Source: Adineta steineri (lineage: Eukaryota > Rotifera > Eurotatoria > Adinetida > Adinetidae). Taken from it: 64,000 nt of DNA. The DNA is taken from contig CAJNOI010000025.1 of the NCBI GenBank assembly GCA_905250115.1, positions 360,755 to 424,754 of the forward strand, written 5' to 3'. Below the pieces are notes generated by a model. The model searched no databases and had not been told where the DNA came from. It worked only from the letters and a program-made list of their open reading frames with translations. The position numbers and the translations under genes are program-made. Below are positions 23,871 to 35,259 of this stretch, piece after piece; within the stretch, counting starts at the first letter, position 1; each line of letters opens with the position of its first letter.

Positions 23871-25237
23871 TCAGTAGTTATAATATAGAGTCATAAATAT
23901 AAGATAACATCCCATAATTGTTGTTCCAGATATTGTAAAAGATGCTGATATTTCTTGATTATTATTTGTCGGAGTCGTGATTAAACGGCGCTTTGTTGTT
24001 GTTATTTTTGTAGTCGGTACTAAGAATAAAATTATATGTTCATTAGTGATCAAATAATGTAAGATCTAAATAATCTTTTTCTTTTGTAAATTACCTGTTG
24101 CAATCGACTGACCTGTAGTTGTTGTTTGATCTAAGAAAATTTTAGAAGAGAATCTTTTTCTAATAATAAAATAATCATATTCTTACTTGCATTATACAGA
24201 AATTGAAACTTCTGCACTCTATAATTATAATAATCACTAATATATAATGAGCCGGTACTATCAAATACAATGCTAACAGGAGCATATAACTGATTCATTT
24301 GAGTTCCATTGATACCAGTACAAGCTGCTATGCAAATGCCAGAGTCAGAACCAAGTTTCCATCGAACAATTCGATTATTTCCTTCTTCGGTAATATACAT
24401 ATATCCGTATGGATCTACAACAACATCAGTAGGTTCATTGAGTTGTTGTAAACTACTACCAGCTATTCCAGTTCCAGCAACTGTGATTCCAGAAAGTGAT
24501 CCATATTTCCACATTGAAATGCGATGATTTTGATGTTCAGCAATATATAAAGTAAGGTTATCGTCAACAAATATCCCATTAGGTGAATTCAATTGATTTG
24601 ATAAAGATCCAGCAACTCCAGTACTAGCAATTGTTATTGCAATTTGTGAATTTGGTGCAAATCGTAATACAACATGACTATGATATGCACTTATGTATAA
24701 GTTATTATATTTATCTTTAAATATATGAAAACCATTATAAAAGGATCCTGTTAATATCGTCGATAGATCTGTACCATTTCTTGACCATTCTTGTATCCGG
24801 TGGTTCCATGAATCATATATGTATAATGATTGGTTGACAATCATAACATCATAACATCATAAGGATGATCAAACTGATACATTGCACTACCTGGACCTGA
24901 TCCAATGATATTAATAACTTGTAAACTAGTTAAATTAACTACGACTATTCGAACATTTTTTGATTCAGCTATATATAAAATATCATCGCTTGAAATACTT
25001 AAACCACGAGGAGAACTGAGAGTATTATTTGATGTTCCAGCTGTACCATTCGATAATCCTGCTATTGTTGTCGCATTTTCAGCCCAAACTGCAGTGAATG
25101 ATACATTGACAAATACTAAAATTAAATTAAATCTTCTTCAAAATCAATATATTTAGTTTAAAGTTGTTACATATTGTCGAATTAATAAATCCAATAGTAT
25201 TAATAACAACTATGATAACCAATAATTGATATGTCAT
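23871..25237 (-). pseudogene. Secreted NHL protein with GPI-like tail, frame broken by 8-bp duplication
   Basis: Exons fit as 25237-25171 (ATG, signal peptide), 25115-24187 (NHL repeats), 24130-24095 and about 24028-23871. The last two encode a Thr-rich linker and a hydrophobic C-terminus (GTTIMGCYLIFMTLYY) ending at TGA, as in GPI-anchored or single-TM proteins. All phases agree only if one copy of an 8-bp tandem duplication (CATAACAT, 24842-24857) is removed. As given, exon 2 is out of frame across it. NHL repeats before and after the break are otherwise intact, so the lesion is recent, polymorphic or an assembly error. The propeller is more divergent than in the neighbours. Confidence 0.7.
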
Positions 25238-26531
25238 TGTGATCTGCCTATTCGAAGAAAACAGTTTTGAGTAAAAATATGAAAAAAAAACTATTAATAT
25301 TTATACATGAAAACATCTCTCATTTTAATTTTGTCAAAAAAAGAATTAATTTCCTGACAATATAGAATACTTAGGATATTGCCTTCATCATAAAAAATTG
25401 TTGAAAGTTAAAGAGAGTAAAATGAGTGGAGAATATCATGAATATCTTCAGAATGAAAATTAGATTTGTTTTTTTGTTTATGTATAGTCACACAGTTTAT
25501 ATTCATTAAGTGTTTTTCTTCAAAAAGAAAATGATATGAATATCTTTAAATAAATGTTCAAATGATTATTAAATTATAAAAGTATTATGAAATGTAAAGG
25601 TTGGCGATTCTCAAAATATTTCGTCAAAATCAGTTTAAATGATAACTATAAGGATTTTGAGACATACAGTGAATCATATTATATAGCGACAATAATTTAC
25701 AATTTCTTTCTTTTACTCTAAACAATATGTATGTCGAAACTAGAATATTATTGAGTCTAATATTTTCTTTTGCAATTTAACTTAAACGATAAGTGCATAT
25801 TATTTTGTTCTCTAATTTTCTATTTCAGTAAGATTGATGTAATCAACAAGGAAATAACTTTATATAATATGAAAAAAATTTGCTGATAAAATAGTTTAAT
25901 TAGTAAATAACGTAAATGAAATGTAGGATGATTCATTTATATTAAATCGAAAGAAATATAATAATGTAGAATTTTCAGTTGTGAGTAATCTATTTTTATC
26001 AATCATCTTTAGTATAATAATAATGATAAACATAACCATAGACATCAATATTTCGTTTGATTTAATAAAAATAAATCATCCTACACTTCATATGTATTAT
26101 TTTATTTAAGTAAACTTGATATTTTCTCAAGTCAAATTCATTCTTCTTAAAAATATTCATTTTTACGAATAGAGGATGAAATTTACCCTTGAATTTGATT
26201 CCTGACTAACATGGTGTCCATGATCTATTTGTCACTATAGACATAATAAACAATGACATTCATGTTGAATATCTTTGTTCTGCTAGTGAATAAAAATTGA
26301 CTGGAAATACAATGAATGTGGCTGTGATTGGACTATGAATAATACTATCACATCCACACTCAATCTCAAGAGTTAATTTTTTTTTATCTGTTATTTGTAA
26401 AGTCTTTCAACTAATACAAAAAAAGAAAAAAAATGTCATTTAGAAGATTTCAGTCTATCAACTGCTTAACTTGTTCATTTGCACATCAGTTTCTGATAGA
26501 ACACATGATTAATCGCTGCGAAGAAAAAAAA
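25238..26531. other. Intergenic, AT-rich
   Basis: About 1.3 kb with no gene seen. It contains telomere-like repeat 8 at 26318-26372. Confidence 0.6.
26318..26372. repeat. Telomere-like quasi-palindrome 8, degenerate
   Basis: AATGTGGCTGTGATTGG, spacer, then ATCACATCCACACTCAATCTCAAGAG. It is more diverged than the other copies but keeps the CTCAAGA terminus. Confidence 0.5.
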
Positions 26532-27814
26532 TCACGTTTGAATAATTGGTATTTGTGGAACAACTCTATTTCTCCATTTTCGAAAGCAATATACGATGAT
26601 TTTAACTAATATTGGTACGAGGATTTTTGAAACTCTTGTCAATCCACCAATTATACCAATTAATGTGGTGATAACATAAAGTATATTATTTCTTGTTATA
26701 ATAGTATAAGTACATTCTATAGGTTGACATTCATCATAATATCGATCATATATTTGCGTTGGATTCCACTCTTCAATCATTAAATTATTAAGAAGATTTT
26801 CAATTGTTGAATCTTGAGAATATTGACTTGGTAAAGATGAATCAAGAGCTGTTACATACATTGGCGAAACAGATGTTAAATAAATTTGTAAGTTATCTAT
26901 ACAGGTTTGATTATAAAAGCATTCGAGAGTAGATCGAAGCAATGCTTCAGTCGTATAACATCCCACATAGAAACCTGTTACATTGAAAACTCTGTAATTA
27001 TAAGGGCCATTAAAAAGGGAAGAATTATCGATACATGTGTTTGATAAAGCACAAATGCAGTTGTCGTAAACTCGACTAGTTGTGTATAAAATAGAAGTTT
27101 TGTTTACTTTGTTTAGCTGGTAGTTTGTTTTCCTTCCAGAAAGTAAAACATTCCCTTGAATGGCCTTTCTGATCATATTGAGAGATAATAAAAAATTATT
27201 TGTTGTTGATAATTTAAACTGATCAATAAATGATTGAGCTTGATACTGAAATAATTCTGATGGTGTTACGAAGGCAGTGATATATTGAGTTGAATTAAAT
27301 TGAATCAGACTATTATTAATTGTACTTTCGATTAATTCACAAAATGCACGTAAAGCTTCAAACTGATACGGACCTGACAGTCGAAAGTCGTCCGTAACAT
27401 AATAAGTTGGATGATATGCTTTAGTAATATATGAAGTCCAGTTGCTGGTGATAAAAAAACTAGTGCATACTTGGTGAAATGTATATTCAATAGAAAGAAA
27501 TTTTTCATAGTTGATCGATATATGTTTACATGGACATATAAGAGTTTGTGAATATTTAGAATATAATTGCTCATATCTTGTGAGAGTGGGTGTTGCGATA
27601 TTGACAGTCAATGTAACATTTTCTAATGAAGTGTATAAAAGAAGAATTGTTGATAATAAGATTAGCAATAAAATATATAATCTTGTTGATATTCGTTGAG
27701 TTTGAAGTTTATACTCGTCCGTTGAAGGTGGCACAGATGGAAATAAATTAAACTTGAACAACAAGTTTGTGCATTTTCGCCACAATATCATAGCACGTTC
27801 CTTTTTATTCATCA
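26532..27814 (-). CDS. Two-TM ectodomain unit 1 (last exon of array)
   Basis: It opens after acceptor TTTTTTAAG with two bases completing a codon (phase 1) and ends with its own stop at 26532. TM1 is YILLLILLSTILLLYTSL near residue 50 and TM2 is VITTLIGIIGGL near the C-terminus. Between them lies an ectodomain of about 310 residues with conserved cysteines (CPCKHISINYEKFLS, FYVGCY, YDECQPIECTY) and several N-glycosylation sites. I do not recognise the family. It is either a separate gene with a start just inside this exon (27812) or the terminal unit of one gene spanning the three paralogous exons. Confidence 0.7.
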
Positions 27815-27963
27815 CTTAAAAAAATAGATAAAATAGTTATTAAGTTTAATTCATAAAATTTAATTTGTTCGCCCGTATAGATATTAAAACAAAAAGATCT
27901 TCGGAAACTGTTTGATATCTACACCTCAATATAACAATGTTTTTCTGATTACTCATAATTATC

Positions 27964-28035
27964 TGGGAGTATGAGTGAGGGTGGGTGTGTCGAATCTACT
28001 TTTACATCCTCACCCACACCGCACTCTCAAGATGC
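27964..28035. repeat. Telomere-like quasi-palindrome 9
   Basis: GGGAGTATGAGTGAGGGTGG and GTGTG, spacer, then CATCCTCACCCACACCGCAC and TCTCAAGATG. It lies between unit exons 1 and 2, i.e. inside the candidate intron. Confidence 0.7.
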
Positions 28036-28055
28036 TTTGTTCGACTATGACTTAC

Positions 28056-29312
28056 CGATGAGTGGTTGTGTTAATTCTTTCTTCTTTCTCACAAACTTGA
28101 CCACTTGTGGTACAACGCACCTTAGAACTGTTATAAGACCACCAACGATACCAAACATTGTGGTAATAATGTAAATTACGCTATTTCTTGTTTCAATAGT
28201 ATAAATACATTCTATAGGTTGGCATTCGTCATAGTACTGACCATACATTTGTGTTGGATTCCATTCTTCGATCATTAAACTATTAAGAAGATATTCAATT
28301 GTTGAATGTTGAGAATATTGGGTTGATAAAGATGGGTCAAGAGCTGTCACATTCATTGGCGAAACAGATGATAAGTAAAGTAGTAATTGATCTATACAGG
28401 CTTGGTCATAAAAGCACTGAAGAGTTGATTGAAGTAATGCTTCAATTACATAGCATCCTGTATAGAAACCTGGTATATAAAAACGTCCCATTTTAACCAA
28501 ACTACCCAAAACGGTAGATTGTACGATGCATCTACTTGATAGTTCACAACTACAGGTAGAGTAAGATGGTGTATCGGCAAAAACAAGAGGTTCATTAGAT
28601 ATGGATTTACCTACGCTTAATACGATATTTGTCAATAAGCCAGAGACTAAAGTATCTCCGTGAGTTGCATTTCGAATGGTGTTAAGAGATGATACAAAAG
28701 TATTTGTTGTTGATGATCTAAACTGATCAATGAATGATTGAGTTTGTGACTTCCATAAGTCTGATGATGCGACAGATGCAGTAATGTATTGAGTTGAATT
28801 AAATTGGATCAAACTATTATTAATTGTACTTTCAACTAATTCACAAAATGCACGTAACGCTTGAAATGCATTTGAACCTGTCCATTGAAAGTTAATAGTA
28901 GTGAATGTAGCTTCATTTGACATCATAATATATGCAATCCATTCGTCAGTAATAAAAAAACTGGTGCATACTTGATGAAATGTATATTCAATAGAAAGAA
29001 ATTTGTCATAGTCGATCGATATATGTTTGCATGGACATGTAAGGGTTTGTGAATACTCAGAATACAATTGTTCATATTTTGTAAGAGTAGGTGTTGCAAC
29101 AGTGATAGTTTTTGTAATGTTAGCTAATGATGTATATAAGAGAAGAATTGTTATTGATAGGGTGAGCAATGAAACGTATAGTCTTGTTGATATTTTTTGA
29201 TTTTTAAGTTTATGTTCATCAGTTGACGGTGGCCAAGATGGAAATAAATTTAATGTTAAAAAATAATTTTTCAATATTGGAAACAAATTGCGACCGTGAG
29301 TAGTCAGTAGAA
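28056..29312 (-). CDS. Two-TM ectodomain unit 2 (symmetric 1257-nt exon)
   Basis: A paralogue of the units on either side. A phase-1 acceptor (TATAGTAG before 29312) and a phase-1 donor (GTAAGT after 28056) bound an exon of exactly 1257 nt, the same length as unit 3. TM1 is LTLSITILLLYTSL and TM2 is IYIITTMFGIVGGLI. The ectodomain repeats CPCKHISIDYDKFLS, CELVESTINNSLIQF and YYDECQPIEC. It continues to read as coding up to 29286 and beyond, but no strong start codon is present, which supports an internal exon. Likely a plasma-membrane glycoprotein; function unknown. Confidence 0.7.
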
Positions 29313-29346
29313 CTACTATAAAAGATATATGAGTGAACTGCTAATT

Positions 29347-29398
29347 AAGAGTGTTATGGGTGTGTGCTGAATACAATACTCTTATTCACACCCTAAAT
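29347..29398. repeat. Telomere-like quasi-palindrome 10
   Basis: AGAGTGTTATGGGTGTGTG, spacer, then TTATTCACACCCTAA. It lies between unit exons 2 and 3. Confidence 0.6.
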
Positions 29399-29592
29399 GT
29401 GCTCGAAAATGAATATTGCTAAAAGAACAAATAGCAGATAGTCGACTAGAAAATTTTCTCTTCTAATTTCACAGAACATTTTTCGACTTTGACTAGAACT
29501 ACATAACTTCTCATTTTATTTAAATATACTAAGCATTGACAATAAATATTTCATGTGTTAAACATCACAGAAAATTTTTAACTTTGTCTTAC

Positions 29593-30849
29593 CAATGTTT
29601 GATGGTGATAATCGACTTCTCTTCTTTCTTATGAACTTGACAACTCGTGGCACAACAAGTTTTAAAACTGTGATAAGACCACCAATAATACCAAACATTG
29701 TGGTAATAATGTAAATTACACTATTTCTTGTTTTAATAGTATAAGTACATTCTATAGGTTGACATTCATTATAATATCGATCGTATATTTGTGTTGGATT
29801 CCATTCTTCGATCATTAAATTATTAAGAAGATTTTCAATTGTTGAATCTTCAGAATATTTGGTTGATAAAGATGGATCAAGAGCTGTTGCATTTATTGGC
29901 GAAGCAGTTGTTAAGTAAAGTAGTAATTCATCTATACAGTTTTGGTTATAAAAGCACTGAAGAGTTGATTGAAGTAATGTTTCAATTACATAGCATCCTA
30001 CATAAAAACCTGGTACGTCGAATGATGTCACGTTGCCAGAATCATTCTTATAAATGGAAAGTTGGTTCACACATGTACTTGACAGATGGCAATTACAATC
30101 AGAATAACTTATCGAAGTTGATGATACACTGGAACTGTCCGAGTTTACCTTTAAGTAGTAATTCGTTAATTGACCAGAAAGAAAAGCATTTCCTTGAGTT
30201 GTCTTTCTGATCATATTGAGGGATAATAAAAAATTATTTGTTGTTGATAATTTAAACTGATCAACGAATGATTGAGCTTGTGAGTTAAATAATTCTGATG
30301 ATGCGACAGATGCAGTGATATATTGAGTTGAATTAAATTGAATCAGACTATTATTAATTGTACTTTCAATTAGCTCACAAAATGCACCTAAAGCTTGAAA
30401 TGCATATGAAACTACTATTCGAGGATCGTTGCTAGTATATAAATAGTGAAGAATCACATCATTATGTGTAATCCATTTGTCGGTAATAAAAATACTATTG
30501 CATACTTGATGAAATGTATATTCAATAGAAAGGAATTTTTCATAGTTGATTGATATATGTTTACATGGACATGTAAGAGTTTGTGAATACTTAGAATATA
30601 GTTGTTCATATTTTGTAAGAGTAGGTGTTGCAACAGTGATAGTTTTTGTAATGTCGGTTAATGATGTATATAAGAAAAGAATTGTTAATGATAAGGTGAA
30701 CAAAGAAATGTATAATCTGGTTGATATTTTTTGATTTTTAAGTTGATGTTCATCAGTTGTAAGTGGTACAGATGGAAATAAATTAAGATTTTGACAGTAC
30801 TGTTTGAATTTTCGGCAGCATTCCAAAGCTCGTCTACAAGTATTTGTCT
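29593..30849 (-). CDS. Two-TM ectodomain unit 3 (symmetric 1257-nt exon)
   Basis: It is bounded by acceptor CCTTGTAG and donor GTAAGA, both phase 1, and is 1257 nt like unit 2. TM1 (LFTLSLTILFLYTSL), an ectodomain of about 310 residues with the family cysteines, and TM2 (VIYIITTMFGIIGGLITVLK) are all present. No good start lies in the exon. A possible 7-nt first exon, ATGAATA followed by GTACGT, is at 31113-31107 and would join in phase; this is tentative. Sequence identity among the units is highest in TM2 and the flanking CQPIEC region and lowest in the central ectodomain, as expected for ligand-facing divergence. Confidence 0.7.
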
Positions 30850-32952
30850 CTACAAGGAAATAGAAAAAAAGCACGAAAGTGATTTATATAAAACAACGAG
30901 CACTACTGAATTCGTTTCTGAATGAAAGAAAATCTCATAATACAAAAAAATGAAAGGTTGATAATATCATAAACAGAACTTTACACTTCAATTTTGAATA
31001 GAAAGAATCAGAGTACTTTCTTGACACCGAAATCTTTTGATACTTTAGAAGAATATCTGAAGATGTTGCATTAAAGTATGAAAAATGAAACAAAACAAAA
31101 TACGTACTATTCATTTTATAATAAAATTATAATATGAAATTTGTGTTTGACAATTATGCTTGAATTGTTAATACTTAATTTGTAACAACAATCTGAATAA
31201 AAAGAAATTATTAGAAAAACATAAGAGAACAAAAATCAATCAGTCGAAGATTCGTATCTGTATTTGTAGTTTTTTGACATAAAGTAGAAAAGCTGTGTCA
31301 TGGAATCGCTGTGGAATTAAAATGTGCAAAACACGAAATACTTACTGTCATGTATGTGGCGAGTGCAAATTTCTACTCCTAAACACTCCTTTTAGTTCGT
31401 GTTTAACAATAAATCAAAGAACCGATGTATAACATGTGGATATTGAGCAGTATTTAATTATAAAATATTATGAACAGTCTAAATGACAGAAAGTAGAAAG
31501 AGAGAGAGAAATACGATTATTCAGTGCTTTAGTTATATATTTAATATAAAACGCCATTTCGATATTAAAAATGTTATTAGAGGAAAATGTAAAGAGCGAT
31601 ATATCATGCGTTTACCGAAGCAAAAAGAAAGTTTTAAATTGTTCTACATTAATTACAATAGAAGTAGTGCTGATTATTTCAAGGTTTTAATTGAAAAGAA
31701 AATAATATAAAACTCATTTTCTTAGTTGGATATGAGAAGCGAATAAAACAATAAATGATATGTTAACTTTTAAACGTCATATAGATATATGAAGATCATC
31801 ATCTTTGGTTGCTAGATGAGGATACATATTTTTACATATATGTCACAATCCAATTGAGATTAAAATGCTCAAAATATTAGAAAAAGAATCTATTACAACA
31901 ATTTGAAGATGTGGAAACAAGTTATGATAGTCATATCCTACAGTAACGATGAAAGATAGACATAGTTCTTTTGAACAAACTGAACTGTTCAAGTAATTCA
32001 GTTCATCAGTTTTGAACTAAATCCGATTTTGTAGACTTATAGTGACCATCATTACTGTTACCTTTGCTTAATCATCAATCATCTTAGTTTCTCATAAAAA
32101 TAAATCTCTAGTAAACAGCATCATTCTGTTTTATTCTTCGACGATACAAAAGTCATGATGCAGTTAAATTAGAATGAAAATTTATTAAACATATTCTTAG
32201 TGTATATAAATTTAGTGATGAAATGTTTACGATTAACAGTAACTATTTAGTATAGGGAAAAACTAAAAAGGTTAATAATTAGTTTATACGAAGATTTATC
32301 TTCTCTTGATACTTGTTAATTATTTGATCTACTTTTTGTTCTATTTTCTACAAGGTAAAATAATATACTTTTTAAACTATATAAACAACGTAGATGTATA
32401 ATTTAACCAATCTAAAGAACCCTTTTGAAATGTAATAAACGCTATATCATGAACATCTCAAAAGTATTCATCTATGAAAATTGAAATTATTATTTTTTGC
32501 CTATTTTTGCATTTATTTTATCATATAGTTGTTATTTCCGTTTTTTTTCTTTTCATGATATACATTACTCTTGAGAGCAAATTAATATCATAATATGTTA
32601 TTTCATCATTGATATAAAATAGATTTTTCTAGATTCTAATCTATTTTACAATTATTATCAGTATTTAATTGAGAGTGTGTGTGTGTAGGTGTGAATATTA
32701 TCTTCATAGATCGAATCCACACCCATACTCACACCTACACCCGAACCCTACCCACACACAACGGCATCCAAATCGTATTCACACCCTCAAGATGTTGTTT
32801 TTATTTCACACCCACATCCATCACACCCTAGAACAATTCTTAAATTTTATTAAATCGAAACAGTGATAATATTCCATTGTTTTCATCTAATAAAAATATT
32901 CAAACAGAATTTAATCAAATATAAAAACATCTTTTCAAGATCCAAATTATAT
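30850..32952. other. Mostly non-coding, telomere-like array at right end
   Basis: Contains the tentative 7-nt exon at 31107-31113, a short Cys-rich open stretch at about 31291-31430 (plus), and telomere-like cluster 11 at 32670-32832. An AT-rich open stretch at 31483-31710 (plus) has the composition of background and is not called. Confidence 0.5.
32670..32832. repeat. Telomere-like repeat cluster 11 (largest)
   Basis: GAGAGTGTGTGTGTGTAGGTG is followed by a long AC-rich tract with many CACACCC, TACACCC and CCTACCC words, including ATTCACACCCTCAAGATG at about 32778 and a last CACACCCACATCCATCACAC. It lies downstream of the minus-strand NHL gene that ends at 32953. Confidence 0.75.
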
Positions 32953-33854
32953 TTATAAAATTATTTCAAATTTTACAATTCGATTATTTCCCAAATCAAC
33001 TACATAAAGATTTCCTTCATCATCAAACGATAAACCCTTGGGTTGATTCAATTGCTTTGGTTCATTTCCTGTACCATTTCCACCAACAACAATTTCACCT
33101 TCACTTTTTCCTTCACACCAACGCATTATTCGATCATTCCCAAAATCTGCCACATAGATTTGATCCAAATTATCAACAATTACTCCATAAGGTGAAGACA
33201 ATTGACTGAGATTTCTTCCTTGACTATTTCCTCCAGCCACAACTAGTCCTTCTTTTGCATCTTTTCTCCATTTCATCACACGATGATTACCTATATCTGC
33301 TACATAAACAGATTGATCATCATCAACAAAAATAAAACCAGGATTATTGAGTTGATTGCGTTCACTTCCTTGTCCGTTTCCACCTGCCACTACACCTCCT
33401 TCATTGTTATATTCTCCCATTTTCCATCGTCTTACTGCATTATTTTCACGATCAGAAACATAAAGAAATCCATTTTTATTCATTGCCAAGCCATAACAGT
33501 CAATATCATCGATGAGAATTTGTTGCTTTTGATTTAACCATTGAATCACTCGTCTGTTCTTATAATCAGCAATGATGATCGAATGATTCTGTTGATCAAC
33601 AATTACATCAGTTGGTCGATTCAATTGATTCATTCCATTTCCTCTGTCATGTCCACCTGCAACGATTTGTCCTTCCTTTGCATCATATTCCCATTTAACA
33701 ATACGATGATTTAACCAACCATCAGCAATAAAAAGATTTCTATTTCTATCGATAAATATCCCTCCAGGGCCATTGAGTTGATCTAATTTTTGTCCTTCTC
33801 CATTTCCACCAGCTACGGTGATGGCATTTTGTTTCCATTTGTTGAATGTTGGTC
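32953..33854 (-). CDS. NHL-propeller exon, possibly 3' exon of the DED gene upstream
   Basis: The exon opens after TTTTCTAG with two bases completing a codon and encodes about 300 residues with six NHL repeats, ending in TAA. Its first 20 residues (PTFNKWKQNAITVAGGNGEG) almost match those of the membrane NHL gene at 13758. That supports a membrane-anchored upstream part. No start codon or signal peptide lies nearby. The only upstream coding with a phase-1 donor on this strand is the DED/TM module (donor GTAATT after 34433). If joined, the product would be a DED-TM-coiled coil-NHL receptor of about 540 residues. The propeller itself is intact. Confidence 0.75.
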
Positions 33855-34168
33855 CTAGAAAATGATGAAAAAAAAACATTTTAATAAAAAGAACAAAATC
33901 TGTTTTTGATCGAAGAAAAAAGAAAAGAAATTAGAAAAAATTTTGTTAATTTACTATTTGTTAAATGAAAATTTGAAATCCAAATGAATTTTTTAGAAAA
34001 CTTATCAATAATGATAATAATTTGTATAAAATAAAATAAACGAATAAAGACTTAAAACGTTTTAATCAAAAAACGAGTGGTAAAATGAAACGGTTTATGA
34101 AATAAAATCCTTTTAAAAAAAATTAAAAACAGTAAAAATTATTTTTTATTCAAACAAAACAGATTTTC

Positions 34169-34230
34169 TTGAGGGTGTGGATGTAGGTTTAGATAATGCC
34201 ACGACAACCAAATCCACACCCACCCGCAAA
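34169..34230. repeat. Telomere-like quasi-palindrome 12
   Basis: TCTTGAGGGTGTGGATGTAG, spacer, then AAATCCACACCCACCCGC. It lies between the DED/TM exons and the NHL exon, inside the candidate intron. Confidence 0.7.
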
Positions 34231-34382
34231 TCACTACTGAGAATTATCAAACATTTTGCTCCTATTATGATTTTTTGGGTGAGAAAAAGTGACCCGATCG
34301 AACTAAAATTTTTATGAGATACTTATTTTACTACCCCGTATCATATATAAAAGCAATCAGCAAATTGTGGCTTGCCATTGTC

Positions 34383-35259
34383 TCACGATCGTCTGAGCTT
34401 AGTTTTAAATACAACGCGGCTATAATAATTACGTGATTTTTTGAGTTGTTCCATTTTCTGCTTTAACTGTTGAATTGCTTGAATAGATTGATTATTTGAT
34501 GTTTCCAACAGTTGAATTCGTGCAACGGATTTATTATTCAATGTTTCGAAGCGTTGAATACAAAAAAATATTAATATTCCATATCCAACAATCGATAATA
34601 ACACAAATAGTAATAAACATTTCCACAGTATCTTTCTAGATTTTAATAATTGTTTCTTTTTGAATTCTGGATGCTGTGGTTTTTCATCACAGTTCATTAT
34701 TGGTATTTGATTAATATTTGTGTTATTACTATTGATCATTATATTGTTATTACCACAAGTATTTTTCTGATTAACAAGAACTAAATTAGATTTTTTAAGA
34801 AATATAAAATATAAACAAAGTTAAACACTTACGCTGTTGCATAGGATATTTATCGTCATCTTGATCTCCAAGAAGTTGATTTATCATTGGTGGCAATATC
34901 ATCGATAAACTTTCAACTGATTGATGTTGTGCATCTGATTGATTGTGTCTCCAATATTCTAGATTAATAAAATACAATAGGGAATGAATTAAAATAAAAA
35001 ACTTACCTCTTAATAATTTCACAGCATCAATACATTGAATTTCATCAAATGCATTTATTAGAAAACTAAAATCTTTTTCATTCACTTTATCTTGATCAAA
35101 AAGAGAATCCATAAGGCTAAGTGTTCCACTAAGTGTTGGATCATCTCTTATTCGTCGTGGTACATCATTGCCAAGATAGAAGTGTAAACGTTTTCGATCA
35201 TCATTACTAAGACGATCTTGTAATTTCAATATAATAGCACGCAAACGATGATTATCCAT
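34383..35259 (-). CDS. Death-effector-domain transmembrane protein
   Basis: Exons 35259-35007, 34958-34833 and 34780-34383 join in phase. Residues 1-84 match a death effector domain: LSNDDRKRLHFYLGNDVPRR is the helix-2/3 region, and DEIQCIDAVKLL is the RxDL-like helix-6 end. DEDs assemble caspase-8/FADD-type complexes. A polar linker follows, then a TM helix (CLLLFVLLSIVGYGILIFFC) and a short coiled coil. The last exon either runs to its own stop at 34383 or splices at the phase-1 GTAATT donor after 34433 into the NHL exon at 33854. The DED call rests on the hydrophobic pattern and length; CARD or another death fold is the main alternative. Confidence 0.7.

Noticed and set aside
31483..31710. 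75-codon open stretch (plus)
   Set aside because: Basic, AT-driven composition, with no splice sites or homologous unit nearby.
32670..32832. Considered as a true telomere or chromosome end
   Set aside because: Genes continue on both sides and the words are too degenerate; interstitial repeat is the safer call.
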